Source of the DNA: Ursus arctos
Lineage: Eukaryota > Chordata > Mammalia > Carnivora > Ursidae
Direction of reading: 5' to 3'
Length of the DNA stretch: 64,000 nt
Assembly (NCBI RefSeq): GCF_023065955.2
Contig: NC_079873.1
Coordinates: 95,580,128 to 95,644,127 of the forward strand
The notes below the pieces were generated by a model that saw only the letters and a list, made by a program, of their open reading frames with translations, ran no database searches and was not told the DNA's origin. Position 1 is the first letter of the stretch, and every line of letters starts with the position of its first letter. Made by a program: the position numbers and the translations under genes. Positions 45,616 through 56,597 of this stretch are shown here, one piece after another.

Positions 45616-45813
45616 TTTTATAAAAGATTTTATTTATTCATTTGAGAGAGACAGAGACAGGAAGAGCACAAGCAGGGGCAGAGGGCTAGGGAGAAGCAGA
45701 CTCCCCGCTGAGCATGGAGCCAGACTTGGGCCTGGATCCCAGGACCATGAGATCGTGACCTGCACCCAAACCGAGAGTCGAAGACTTAACTGACTGGGCC
45801 ACCCAGGTGCCCC
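45616..45813 (-). mobile_element. Can-SINE (SINEC), longer-head subtype, minus strand
   Basis: 'aaagattttatttattcatt', purine-rich body, 'gagatcgtgacctgcaccca' then 'aaccgagagtcgaagactta' and head 'gggccacccaggtgccccc'. The extra 'accgagagtcg' segment marks the longer-head subtype. Confidence 0.93.
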
Positions 45814-45819
45814 CTTTTA

Positions 45820-47795
45820 TTTCCTTCTAATCAGGTTTCTCTTCATCTAAGCTTTTGTCTCATTTTTAGATAAACCACCTCTAAAGAGTACCCAGTTTAT
45901 TTTTATCAGGATGTTTTTAACTTATATTTTTCAGAATAATTGTTGTAAATTTTAAAGATACAGAAACGTAAGGAAGAAAATAAGAATCATCCGTAATAGT
46001 ACATAGCCAGAAATAACTACCTAACTTTTTGACATGTTACTTTAGTTTTTGAAGTGAAGTAATGTTGGTTTAATTCTATAATCTTTAATTCTGGAAATTG
46101 CTTTTTTTCCCCATCAATAATATTCTTTCTGTCACGTGACTGCTATGTGCAAGGCATTGTGCTTTAATGCACAGGCATTTTGCATGAAAATAATTCTCGT
46201 GATAGATTTAGACATAGTCTATACTTAGCTAACTCCAGATTTCACTTATGGAAAAATTTGTGTTTTTCTTACAGAAATTCCTTGATAAGCATCTTGGGAG
46301 TAGAGGCTTGTGTGAGTGCAATTTTGGAGCAAATCCGACATTTATTGATTAGTGTCCTTTGTGTAGGAAAATGTAAGAGGAATCTAGGGCTAGAGGGTTG
46401 GTAGCAGTAGAAATGACAGGATGGGAGGCCTGGGGGATGTTCGGCAATATGGGAGCAGTCCAGAGCCATGAGAATGCTGTGGCCAGTTACACAATAGCAA
46501 TGATCGGGTAGTTGACAGACTTTTAATAGCAAAAATCAACAATATTCAATGTTTATTTGTTTAGGTAGGTATATTAGAAAATCATTCCACTGTCTCAAAC
46601 CTCCAGTAACGTCTGATATACCCATGTAAGCTTGTGCATTCAAGTTGCAAAGGATCGACTTCGTGCAAATCTAAAGGGAAGGTGTTTTTTTTTTTTTTTT
46701 CTTCCCCATATACCAACTCTGCTGATGCTTTTTTACAGTCTAGGGCATTGAATCAGGGGATTGGTCTAGGAGTTCCAAGAAGTGACCAGAACAACAAGTT
46801 CAGAATAAAGATAATAATCCGGGTCTTGCATAGAAGACGTTTTAACTTGTTTAGATTAACGAGTAGCCATTTTACAAAATCCTTTTTTCCGGTAGAAATA
46901 AAGTAAAGAATTACTCTTTGAAGCCTGGAAGGTGTTGGGAAGCTGACGTCATGTTTACATCATGCAGTGTAATACGTTTATAATATTGGCATGATCAATA
47001 TCTTTGTTGGTTCTAATGTGAATTGACATTTACATGTAAAGATTCTCCATAGCAATCCTCAATTAAACTTTGATTAGGAACTAGGGGTTAGGAAAATCAT
47101 GACAGTCGGAGACACATTTTTCCACTAAAACACCTATTATCTTCCTTAGAACAACTTTGCCAATAATCTTCCTACAGAGCTTAAAACATTTCTGAAAAGA
47201 TGGTAAGATTCATCAATACAGAGTATCTTTTTCTGCCTTTTTCCGAAAGACATAGCTTTCTGCTTTCTGCTTCTCTGGTGTGGGATTTTCCTGACCTGCA
47301 TATGAATTATGACTATCTTCACTTGGGCCTCAGCAGTAGTGCACCCTGCGTTCTAGTAACATAATGAAAACTTATTTTAAAACTTGTCATTACAGGCCAA
47401 TAGATAGATCATCAGTCAAGATATATTTCCAAATAAGATGATTTTGTGTAGTAATAGCCTGTTATGATATGGTTAACGTGCCAAGAGAGATGTATGACTT
47501 CTACATCCCTACTCCAGCGTCATAAAGGAGTTCTGCTATATTGGTTTGATTGATTTATTATGCTGATTAAATGTGAGTGACTTAATTGTTGTTCTTTTTC
47601 CTGTCCAATCCAATGAAATGCAACTTCTTGAGTTCCTAGGAGATGTTGGTTGTTTGTAATGTTGTTCTAGCTTGCAGATGATAGTCCATATTCAACTGCT
47701 GATAGCAGTTTTGGCAGGGATAGACTGATCTGGAGGCCTGGAATATAGAAGCAGAATATCTCTGGCCTGAGATTGAAATCTAGAACACAAAGAAT
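45820..47795. other. Unassigned intergenic DNA
   Basis: 45,940-46,040 ('aagaaaataagaatcatccg') could be the 3' end of an ancient L1. 46,130-46,170 has a MIR/L2-like 'gctatgtgcaaggcattgtg'. A T-run lies at 46,685-46,700. The short frames between 46,180 and 46,906 lack recognisable domains. Confidence 0.35.
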
Positions 47796-47803
47796 AGGTA
47801 TCA

Positions 47804-47865
47804 GGAAAAAAAAAAAAAACAAAACAAAAACAAAACAAAACAACAACAACAAAAGCAACAACAAT
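47804..47865. repeat. A-rich simple repeat (AAAAC)n/(AAC)n
   Basis: A run of A followed by irregular AAAAC and AAC units. It produces the artefactual frames of lysine/asparagine (plus) and leucine/valine/phenylalanine (minus) in this area. Confidence 0.95.
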
Positions 47866-48124
47866 GAAAACCACATTGTAAATCTCTTCCATACCAGAAG
47901 AAGCAGTTTGAAATTAGGTCCCAAATCAGAATGGAGTTATAACAATGGAGACCTGAAATGTAAAGTTATACAAGAAAGGAAATAAGTGGAGTAGAAAAAT
48001 GAGGGTGTACAAAGCAGTGAAAGGAAGATGAACTTGGAGTAATTTGTGATAGAGTGCCTAGAGTGGTACAGAAATTCTTTCCTTTGTTCTAAAGACCATT
48101 GGCACAGTCATGTTGAGTTTAATT

Positions 48125-48366
48125 CAACGCGGTTTTTATGAACCTCAGCACTATTGTCATTTTGGACCAGATAATTCTTTGTCCTGTGAGCTGTGTGATG
48201 TTTAGTGGCATACCTGGCCTCTAGCCACTAGATGCTGGTAGCCGCAACCCCCCCCCCCCCGCCCCCGGCCCACTGTGAATTCCTATGGTCCAAAAATTTC
48301 TCCAGTCTTTGCCACGTGTCTCTTTGGGGACTGGGGGTGACATTGCCTAATTGAGAACCAGCGATT
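48125..48366 (-). mobile_element. MER20-like hAT-Charlie MITE
   Basis: 'acctcagcactattgtcatt', 'ttggaccagataattctttg', 'gatgtttagtggcatacctg', 'gcctctagccactagatgct', 'aaaaatttctccagtctttg' and 'taattgagaaccagcg' follow the order I recall for MER20. Its C-rich middle has expanded into a C-run at about 48,247-48,262. No coding capacity is expected for this ~220-bp element type. The strand convention is uncertain. Confidence 0.8.
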
Positions 48367-48369
48367 GAA

Positions 48370-49605
48370 GGTTTAGCAGAACAAAAATAGTCAAGAGGGT
48401 TACAATGTGTACTATACTTAGTCTATATTTCCCAGCTTTAGATAAACTCCTAATACTGTCTTCCTGTCTTCCTCTGTACCTAATATTTCCAAAGTTGTAC
48501 CTCTTATAAAAATTAAGACTATTGATTATACTTTTACTGTCATCATAGTAGTTCAGGTGATAATAGTTATGATAAATTTCCTATGCTCCTTAGGTCTAGA
48601 TTTGTATTCACTGTCTGCCTTCGAATGAAGAATGGTATCATCAGGCAAAGAAATCCTTGGAGGAATTTCTGACTTTTAGGCTTTCTCAGATATGTGTAGG
48701 AAAAGTTCTAGATATAAAGGAAGTAGGTATTCAAATACATTTTTTGATGGATTTTCTGTTTATGTGGTGCCCCAGCTTAGCTGTCCAATATAACGTTTGC
48801 GCGTGTGTGTTGATTTTCTGAGTTTTGTTAAAATTTATTTCTGTTTGCTCTTATGGAGAATAAAAATGGAAAATAAAAGAAGACGGCTGCCCCCAGTGAC
48901 ACTACTATCCTAGTGTTATTTTGGTCTGGAAGCTATCCAGTTCTTAAGGTTTCTTTTCTATAACTTTTCAACCATTTCATCCAACGGAGCTGAAAATATT
49001 ATATAAAATGTTTTCCTTATTTGTTTGCTGGGTTTTTAGAATTCAAGCAATGATCCCAAACTGTCCTCTTCCATTGATTTCTGCAATTACTCATTTTAAT
49101 AGCTTCTCTTGGACAGCAGGGAATCATCCCCCGTGTTGTAAAGCAGCATTACCTTTCCTACTCAAGAACAATTTTAGTGATGAAGATTTATTGGCCTAAA
49201 CTATTTATAACCTTTAGTTCTATTTGTTCTAAACATTATCTGATTTACACACTAGCATTCTTATTTCAGGACACATAAGTTAATATTAGTCCCTTATCCT
49301 TTATGGACAGAACAGTTGAAACTCATTTTTAACTGAATACTATTACTTTTCATAATATTTTGTTTCTTACATGGAGGAATTTGAAGAACTTGAATAAGAC
49401 CAAATGGTCGATATGAAATTTGGTTGAAGTATTTAAAATTTCTCTAATATGGTAAAACTATCCCCAAACTATAAAACTGCCTTGTGCAGAAAAAGTACCA
49501 CTACTTGAAAATCCAGTAAATGAAAATGTACTTTTACAATCAGTTTAAATCAATTAGATGGCCCTTTGGTCCAGTTCTATTTATGTTTTCATTAGAAAAT
49601 TTTGT
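48370..49605. other. Unassigned AT-rich intergenic DNA
   Basis: No exon or firm repeat. The 63-residue plus frame at 49,008-49,199 has no recognised domain. Confidence 0.35.
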
Positions 49606-49609
49606 TCAG

Positions 49610-49773
49610 GGGTGCCTGGGTGGCTCAGCCAGTTAAGCATTTGCCTTCGGCTCCGGTCATGGTCCTGGGGTCCTGGGATGGGGCTCTCTGCTCAGCGGGG
49701 TCTGCTTCTCCTTCTCCCTCTGTGCTCTCTCTCTTTCTCTCAAGTGAATAAAGTCTTTAAATAATAAAAATAA
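49610..49773 (+). mobile_element. Can-SINE (SINEC), internally shortened
   Basis: 'gtgcctgggtggctcagcca', 'gcatttgccttcggctccgg', then 'ctgctcagcggggtctgctt', CT-rich body and 'tgaataaagtctttaaataa' tail. A portion of the middle is missing. Flanks 'attttgttcagg' and 'actttgttcatt' suggest a TSD. Confidence 0.92.
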
Positions 49774-49779
49774 TACTTT

Positions 49780-50400
49780 GTTCATTGTAAATATTTAAAT
49801 ACAGATATATGTGGATATGAAAAGTGAAAGGCTCTTATTTATTGCCTATCTTCTGCCCAATCCCACTCTCCCGAAATCCCTACTGAGCACAGTTTGGTTT
49901 ATAACTTTCAGAATTTTGTTTTAGGTATACAGCAATAACGTATCGTAAACTATTTTCATGGTATGTACACATCCACTCATCTACCTGCCCAAGAGAACTG
50001 CTTGAGTGTTTCATTGTATGGATGTAGAACAAGTTTGCAAACTCTTCCTTAAATGATGGAAATTTATTTTAACCATTTTTTAAGTTTGCAGATGATATTT
50101 CTATATATCTTTTCTCTAAAATGACCGAGCCAGAGATGAGTAGTGAAAACTAAAATTCCTAGGCTATGCAGACATTGTTAGAGAAGTATACTAGACTTAT
50201 GTTGCAAATTGTATTTTAAGCCAAATTTACCAGGACCGTAAGTGGAAGGTACTTGCAGTTCCATCTAGATGTGAATGAGAACTAAGTGACATGCTTTAAA
50301 ACCTGAAAGTGATCTAAGGTAAATATAAAAAGGAACCAAAGAACGTGGACTACAGTTTACATGAGAAGATGGGTCATGTATTGTTCACCACTACAACTTA
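49780..50400. other. Unassigned intergenic DNA
   Basis: Probably degraded L1 3' sequence in part (about 49,850-50,110), but no landmark is decisive. No exon. Confidence 0.3.
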
Positions 50401-50439
50401 AATATATTAAGCAACATGGTAAGTATTTTTTTATGGAAG

Positions 50440-50520
50440 AAAAGAAAAAATAAAGAGGAAAGGGAGAGTCAGAGGGAGGGAGAAGAAAAAAGGAAAGAAG
50501 GAAGGAGGGAAGGAATGGAA
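50440..50520. repeat. Purine-rich (GGAA/GAAA)-like low-complexity tract
   Basis: About 80 bp almost entirely A and G, with irregular 'gaaaaaaggaaagaaggaag' units. An asymmetric purine strand of this sort can form triplex DNA. Confidence 0.9.
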
Positions 50521-50562
50521 GGATCTTATGAATAACAACTTTCTAAAAAGTGCTTCAGTTTA

Positions 50563-50763
50563 CAGGTGCTTGGGTGGCTCAGTAGGTTAAGCGTCTGCCT
50601 TTGATCATGATCTCGGGTCATGATCTCAGGGTCCTGGGATCCAGCCCTATGACAGGCTGCCTGCTCACAGGGAACCTGCTTCTCCCTCTCCTCCCTGCTC
50701 TTGCTCTCTCTCACTCTCTCTCTCAAATAAATAAATAAAATCTTTAAATAAAGAAACAAATAT
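50563..50763 (+). mobile_element. Can-SINE (SINEC)
   Basis: 'caggtgcttgggtggctcag', a duplicated 'gatcatgatctcgg/gtcatgatctcagg' segment, CT-rich body and 'aaataaataaataaaatc' tail. Perfect 16-bp TSD, aaagtgcttcagttta, at 50,547-50,562 and 50,764-50,779. Confidence 0.97.
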
Positions 50764-51109
50764 AAAGTGCTTCAGTTTAGCATCACATCAGGTCTAAATA
50801 CAAAGATATAGTTAGATATTTGGGGGAAAGCTGTGAAGTTTTAGATACATCTCTAATTTATGAATATGTGGTTATATTTTTTAATATCATATCCCTCAGT
50901 GGTCCCGTAAAAGGTTCAACATGAAGCTGCATCCGTTTATTTTTGCATTTAGTAAATATTTATTCAATGGTCATTCTGTCCATATAATTCTCTTTTGTCA
51001 GATACATCTGTTCATCACCTTTGAATTGTGTATAATCTAGGCTTATATGCACATGCACATGATTTAATTGATTTAGGAGGACAAAAAGTAGCACTGGTCC
51101 AAAGGAGAA

Positions 51110-51350
51110 AAAGCATGAGCTTTTGAGTCAGATAGATTTAAATTCAAATAGCGACTAGCCATGTGACCTTGGCATGGTACACACTACTATAAATCTTAGT
51201 TTCCTTATCTATAAAATGAGGAAATTAATATTATCTGCCTCATAGGGCTATAATGAAAAAGAATGTAATTTACTTAAATACTTAGCATATTCTTTGAAAC
51301 ACTGAACATACATAATAATGATGATATAATTACTATTTTTCAATAATAGT
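51110..51350 (+). repeat. MIR SINE relic
   Basis: 'tgagtcagatagatttaaat', 'gactagccatgtgaccttgg', 'cttagtttccttatctataa', 'aatgaggaaattaatattat' and 'ctgcctcatagggctataat' are MIR landmarks in order. Near full length. Confidence 0.9.
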
Positions 51351-51412
51351 GAACGTAAGATATGTCTGTAGACAGTATGTGATTAAGTGCCAAATTAGAA
51401 TTATAGAGCAGT

Positions 51413-51605
51413 GGTCAGCGACGTGTTTTCTATAAAGGAATACATAATAAATATTTTAGGTATTGTAGACCATATATGATCTCTCTCAGAAATTCTTTAT
51501 CCTTATTTACAAGTCTTTAAAAATATATAAACTACTCTTAACTCATAACGTGTACAAAAATAGGCCTATAGCTGGATTTAGTTAGAGACTATGGTTTCCA
51601 ATCCC
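51413..51605 (+). mobile_element. hAT-Charlie-type MITE relic
   Basis: 'gcagtggtcagcgacgtgtt', 'ataaatattttaggtattgt', 'agaccatatatgatctctct', 'tacaaaaataggcctatagc' and 'gagactatggtttccaatcc' parallel a widespread mammalian hAT family that begins 'cagtggttggcaaac'. The termini are recognisable but diverged. Confidence 0.72.
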
Positions 51606-51955
51606 TGTGATAGATGTTAAAGTTCTTTTATCTCAAAAAAGACACTAGCTGGCATGTTGAGCTTCTTGTAAGTGGTGGTGCTTGATTTGGCTCATAGAGA
51701 ATGAATGGACCATAAATATAATTTGGAATGGTAATTCTCATGTTCTTAGAACAACTGATAAAAATATTGCTCATAGTATCACTCTGAGAAATGTATGAAG
51801 TAGAGATTGGAAATAACTGAAAATAGAATTTGGGAATAGGCTTTTAAATGTTTGGCCGCTCAGTGAGTTTCCTGGACCTACAGATGTGGGTGGCATTCCT
51901 TGAAGTTTACCCCTTCCATGAAATTTCCCGTAGTAATTTTTCTCTATAAACTAGC

Positions 51956-52038
<83 letters not shown>

Positions 52039-52112
52039 TTCCTTCCTTCCTTCCTTCCTTCCTTCCTTCCTTCCTTCCTTCCTTCCCTTCCTTCCTTCCT
52101 TCCTTCCTTCTT
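51956..52112. repeat. (CTTT)n-(CCTT)n microsatellite, the expanded tail of a SINE
   Basis: About 21 TTTC units followed by about 17 TTCC units with one interruption, directly joined to the 3' end of the minus-strand SINE at 52,113. The short site 'tagcctttt' before the array recurs after the SINE head ('ttagcctttt'), so the array lies inside the TSD and grew from the SINE A-tail. The serine/leucine/phenylalanine frame at 51,900-52,121 is an artefact. Confidence 0.96.
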
Positions 52113-52295
52113 ATTTTTTAAGATTTTATTTATTTATTTGAGAGGGAGCACAAGCAGGGGAAGCTGCAGAGGGAGAGGGAGAAGCAGGGTCCTCGCTGAG
52201 CAGGGAGCTTGACACAGGTCTCAATCCCAGGATCCCGAGACCATGACCTGAGCCAATGGCAGATGCTTAACTGACTGAGCCACCCAGGCGCCCAA
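52113..52295 (-). mobile_element. Can-SINE (SINEC), minus strand
   Basis: 'ttttttaagattttatttat', purine-rich body 'agagggagagggagaagcag', 'gagaccatgacctgagccaa' and head 'ctgagccacccaggcgccc'. Its tail is the 51,956-52,112 microsatellite. Confidence 0.96.
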
Positions 52296-52374
52296 TTAGC
52301 CTTTTAAAAAATTTCATAAGGAGGTAAAATTAAAAATTCAAGATATTTAACAGAGTGGCACAGATGTAGCAATA

Positions 52375-52615
52375 ATCGATTTGTGCCATGTGATGTTCCA
52401 AATGACTCACATTCACTAACTCATTTACTTTCTGCAATAACCTTGTGTTGTACATAGAATTATTACCATCCCCATTTTACAGATGAGAAAACCAAGGGTG
52501 AAGGAATTTAGGCAAATTATTTCATGTCTCACACATAGTAGCAGAAGTGAGATTTCAACCCAGATAGTCTGGGTCTTGAGACAGTAATCTGAACATGTCT
52601 TCTGGGGAGCTCTGA
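52375..52615 (-). repeat. MIR SINE relic
   Basis: 'attaccatccccattttaca', 'gatgagaaaaccaagggtga', 'atttcatgtctcacacatag', 'agcagaagtgagatttcaac' and 'ccagatagtctgggtcttga' are reversed MIR landmarks. Confidence 0.92.
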
Positions 52616-52799
52616 TTCATTAGTGTTCTTAGGACCCGATACATGGAAACTTAATTTTATAAAATTTAAAAATGTATATTAACTTATTTCCTAGAATGTA
52701 AATTTTGTATTAATATATATTCAAGGATACACTGAAGGAAAACAATTTTTTTTGCCATCCTCAGATTTGTATAATTTTTGGTCTACATATCCAACAGAG

Positions 52800-53005
52800 T
52801 GATAAATACTATGGATAGGGGGTTATCATAGCCTTCAAATATAGGTCCTGATGTCATCCTCATTTCACAAATGAGGACACTGAGATTTGAAGAGGTGCTG
52901 CAACTCGTCCATGGTCACATAGCTAATCAAACAGCAGACACAGGATTTGACCTCAAGCCTGTGTGATGCTAGAGCCTGAGCTTTAACCATCTTACTTACT
53001 GTCCC
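52800..53005 (-). repeat. MIR SINE relic
   Basis: 'tcctcatttcacaaatgagg', 'acactgagatttgaagaggt', 'ccatggtcacatagctaatc', 'aggatttgacctcaagcctg' and 'gagcctgagctttaaccatc' give a second minus-strand MIR close to the first. Confidence 0.93.
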
Positions 53006-53493
53006 CAAATAATTTACCTTCTGGTCGGGATAGTAAGGGATGTATATATGAAATTATGACAAATGATGCCCAGTGGTATTTATGAAATGAATTGTATCGA
53101 CATTAAGTACTGTTAGAATTTTAGAGGAAGGAGAGGGCATTTTGGGCTGGGGTGGACAAAGGGAATGACAGTGACATTAATTTTTATGTTAGTCAATCCA
53201 AAAGTACCAAAGCACAAATGGCAATGTGAGAGTGGGATGGGATCGGCAAAAATAACGGAGACATGGTAGAGTATTTAAGGCAATGGCAAATTGGAAAACA
53301 TTAGTACTGCTGTAATTTGTTGTGATAGAAGCAGTATACACTAACAGTAAATGTTAAAAAAACAAAGAACTAAAGCCTGAAGGAAAGTGCTAAGTGATAT
53401 CAGAAATTTATCTCTGAAATATTAAATAATGAATCATATTAAAAACATCTTACAAGAGAGTTAAAGATGGTACAATTTTGCTACAATACTATG

Positions 53494-53624
53494 TTTTCAT
53501 AGTATAGCAAATGATTAGATTTAGGAATGCTGTATTGTTTTAAAAAGCAATAATTGCTTTTCATAGGATAGCAAATGATTAGAATTAGGAAAGCTGTATT
53601 TTTTTAAAAAGCAATAATTGCTTT
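53494..53624. repeat. 64-bp tandem duplication, two copies
   Basis: The unit from 53,494 ('ttttcatagtatagcaaatg') repeats at 53,558 ('ttttcataggatagcaaatg') with a period of 64 and about five substitutions. Each unit ends with aaagcaataattgctt, a near-perfect inverted repeat. Confidence 0.93.
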
Positions 53625-53629
53625 GTGCA

Positions 53630-55335
53630 TACTGTCAACATTTAATAATACGCCAATGACTTAACAGTTTTAATGTTACGGAGCAGGTTATGATATTCAT
53701 ATAATAATTTTTTTGCATCTTAAAAACATCGCCACATTTTAAACATCAACCTTCTTTTTATCTGTTTCTGTCTCCTATTATATTTTGATTTTTTAGCCTC
53801 ATAAGTGGATCTAATTTAATAATGTTCCTAAAATATACCGTTGTCATCTTTTAAGAAGTAAAATATATTTGTGCATTCATGTCTCTGGTATTCTATTGGA
53901 AAATAGGTTTGATTCCTTTTGCAATTGCTGCTAAGGTGGGTATTTTTCTTTGGATTATAAGGTCATTATGAATCTCTGAGTAGATTGATGAAACTGTTAA
54001 TTTACCTGTCAAGAGAGGGCCACAGATGTATCTGAAAGAGGTATACTAATGGCATGGCACTAATGCAATTTCACAAACGACTTAATGGAGCACATAAAGC
54101 ATATTTCCTCTATTAAATACACATAGCATAGAGTCATATCTTGCTTTACGGGCTGTGAAAAATATTTTTAATCAGCTAAAGGATGAAGAGGCTCTTCAAG
54201 GTTATGCAGATTAAGTTATAAAAAGCCCTTAAACACATAATCCTCAATGAGTGTTCAGGAAGGAAAATTTCAATCAGGGATGTTTGTTTAGATTGACAAC
54301 ATTTGTGAGTTTCTTAAGTTTCCAAGAGGATTTTAAAAAGAAAATTGGTATGTGAGTGTCATTCTTCAAAACAAAATAGGGAAAATACAAAGGTATTCAA
54401 GGCTTTTGTTCTTTAAAAGATGTCTAATGCACTGTGATGCTAGATTGTTGACCTCTCTTCTAGTCTGGATTAGAGCACAATTATAGCTATAGTTTTGTTG
54501 GATTTCAGTTACCTGATCCACCCACGGATGTTCCTCGCTGTCCTTGATACCATAGCCACCTCTTCTTTCTCCTTAGCAGCAGTAATTATCAAAACATCTT
54601 TAAGTACCAACTTGCTACCCTATGAGATAAAGACTCTTTTATAGTTCATTGATTTATTCATTGATTCATCACTTATTTACTCCAGAAATCTGTATATAAC
54701 TCCTGTGATATTTTCAGCATTGTCGTAGGCCCTTGAGACATAATGGGGTTCCAAATACTTCTATATGTCAACTGTACCTCAGTAACATTTAATCTGTGTG
54801 ACACTGAGCTTATTGTGAACTGGGCTATGTATTAGATTGAGAGGGTACAGTTAGGGATTCCAGCCCCTTAATAAACAATTGAGGGTTGGCTTCTGTTACA
54901 CCTTAGTTTGAATATTATGCAAGGAATGGGTAAATGGCATGGAGGGCAGACTTCAGGGAATTAGACATGCCCGGAATTAAGGAAAAGGCCTCTATCCCAC
55001 TAGCTTGAGGTAAAAGTCAAGGAGCCTTCAATTACCTGAGGGGAGGACAAATAGATCTGCCAGCCAGCGAATCAGTCTCTATGACCTGTGCTTTAACTTC
55101 CATCTCTGATCTTTCCCCAGTCGATAACTATTGATATCTTCATGAGAATTGTTAGAGAATTGAAGACCCTGAATCATTAAGGTCGTTAATCATTCAAGAA
55201 TGATTAAAATTGTTTTCAATAAGTTATTCTTCCTCATTCAAGATAAACGACACCCTCAAGAAGATGTGAATCCAAACGTGGTTTCTGCTTTATATTAAAA
55301 CATTCTGAGAAGTCCATGAGGGTCCCATGTACTGA
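53630..55335. other. Unassigned AT-rich intergenic DNA
   Basis: About 1.7 kb with no young repeats and no exon. 54,640-54,740 ('ttattcattgattcatcact') may be a reversed L2 or MIR 3' end. Confidence 0.35.
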
Positions 55336-55337
55336 TA

Positions 55338-55460
55338 GTCGGTCCCAGCTAGATTACTTCTGAATTGTGTGATCTTGTGCGTATCATGTAACTTCCTGGA
55401 CCTGCCGCTTCCATCTGTAGAAAAAGGGTACTAAATCTGGCTCTGCTTAACATTTGGGGT
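55338..55460 (+). repeat. Partial MIR SINE relic
   Basis: 'agattacttctgaattgtgt', 'gatcttgtgcgtatcatgta', 'acttcctggacctgccgctt' and 'ccatctgtagaaaaagggta' follow MIR core order. Confidence 0.75.
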
Positions 55461-55483
55461 TGTGTTAGTAGTTCCAGTGATAT

Positions 55484-55544
55484 TAAATGTATGAGCATTT
55501 TGGGGAGCCTGGGTGGCTCAGTTGGCTAAATGTATGAGCATTTT
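55484..55544 (+). mobile_element. 25-bp Can-SINE head flanked by perfect 18-bp duplication
   Basis: The duplication taaatgtatgagcatttt occurs at 55,484-55,501 and 55,527-55,544. Between them lies only a 25-nt SINE head, read as 'ggggagcctgggtggctcag' then 'ttggc'. The tRNA-like body, CT-rich region and poly(A) are all missing. A normal insertion by target-primed reverse transcription would keep the 3' end, so the present state needs a secondary deletion or an unusual mechanism. Confidence 0.93.
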
Positions 55545-55559
55545 AAAATTTGTTCAGCA

Positions 55560-56130
55560 ATATACAAATGTAAGGAATTTTTATTTGAAAATATCGTAGG
55601 CTCCGAGAAAGCCTGTCTTAGTACTTGAGCTGCAAGCTTATTAAGAGTCTCATCTGAAAGTTATTACATTAGTGGAAAGTATTTTAAGAGTTTATATAAT
55701 AAAAGTGGAAATGGGAGATATTTTCATTTTATTATGTGGAAAATGGAATTGCCAATCGGCAGGTGAGTTTAAGACTGACTCTTTTATTCTTAATAAACAA
55801 ATTCTGTTTTGACTCTTTATAATACCTATTTACAAAGGTACTCTAGACTGCTGTGGCCCACTTTGCAGAGGTGTTTTGTCTCCTCTGTTGAGCCGAAGGC
55901 CAGTGCACTGTATCAGATATGGGAGTGCATTCTCTACTCAGTGCAGGAGGACAGATAGAAAGGCCAGAGCCTTAGTTTATTATATCCCAGTTAATGAGCA
56001 ACACAATTAAGGTTTTGCAGCATGGAAAGTTTAGCAGTGTATTCAGAATGAAAATAAGAGCAAAAAAAGCAAAACATCCTTTTATATTTGATCAAAATTT
56101 GTTGAGAAATGTTATTCTGCAATGTCAATC
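55560..56130. other. Unassigned AT-rich intergenic DNA
   Basis: No exon or repeat assigned. The 87-residue plus frame at 55,994-56,257 overlaps the L1 end and has no recognisable domain. Confidence 0.3.
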
Positions 56131-56394
56131 TGAACACGATTATGGTTCCTTTTTTTGTCCCACCCAATTTTCAAGAAAATTTTTTTGGAATCAATTTACA
56201 TGTTTGCTTTACGATGCACAGTTAGGTCAGTTTTCACAAATGCATAAAGTCATGTAAGCATTGCCAAGATCAACATACCGAATACTCCTTACACTCTAAG
56301 AAAATTTCATGTTGCCCCTTTGTAGTCAAACCCTACTTCCCTTCATAACTCCTGTCAATTCCTTTTGTCTATAGTTCTGCCTTTTCTAGTATGG

Positions 56395-56597
56395 TTTTTT
56401 CATTCATTCATTCATTCATTCATTCATTCATTCATTCATTCATTTGACAGAGAGCACAAGCTGGGGGAGCAGCAGGCAGAGGGAGAAGCAGACTCCCCGC
56501 TGAGCAGGGAGCCCTATGTGGGACTTGATCCCAGAACCCTGGGATCCTGATCTGAGCCCAAGGCAGATGCTTAACTGGCTGAGCCACCCAGGAACCA
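56395..56597 (-). mobile_element. Can-SINE (SINEC) with (CATT)n tail expansion, minus strand
   Basis: The tail region is 11 CATT units (56,401-56,444), then 'tttgacagagagcacaagct', purine-rich body, 'gggatcctgatctgagccca' and head 'ctgagccacccaggaaccac'. The histidine/serine frames come from the CATT array. Confidence 0.94.

Noticed and set aside
47667..47985. Overlapping frames rich in leucine/phenylalanine or lysine/asparagine
   Set aside because: They result from the AAAAC/AAC simple repeat at 47,804-47,865.
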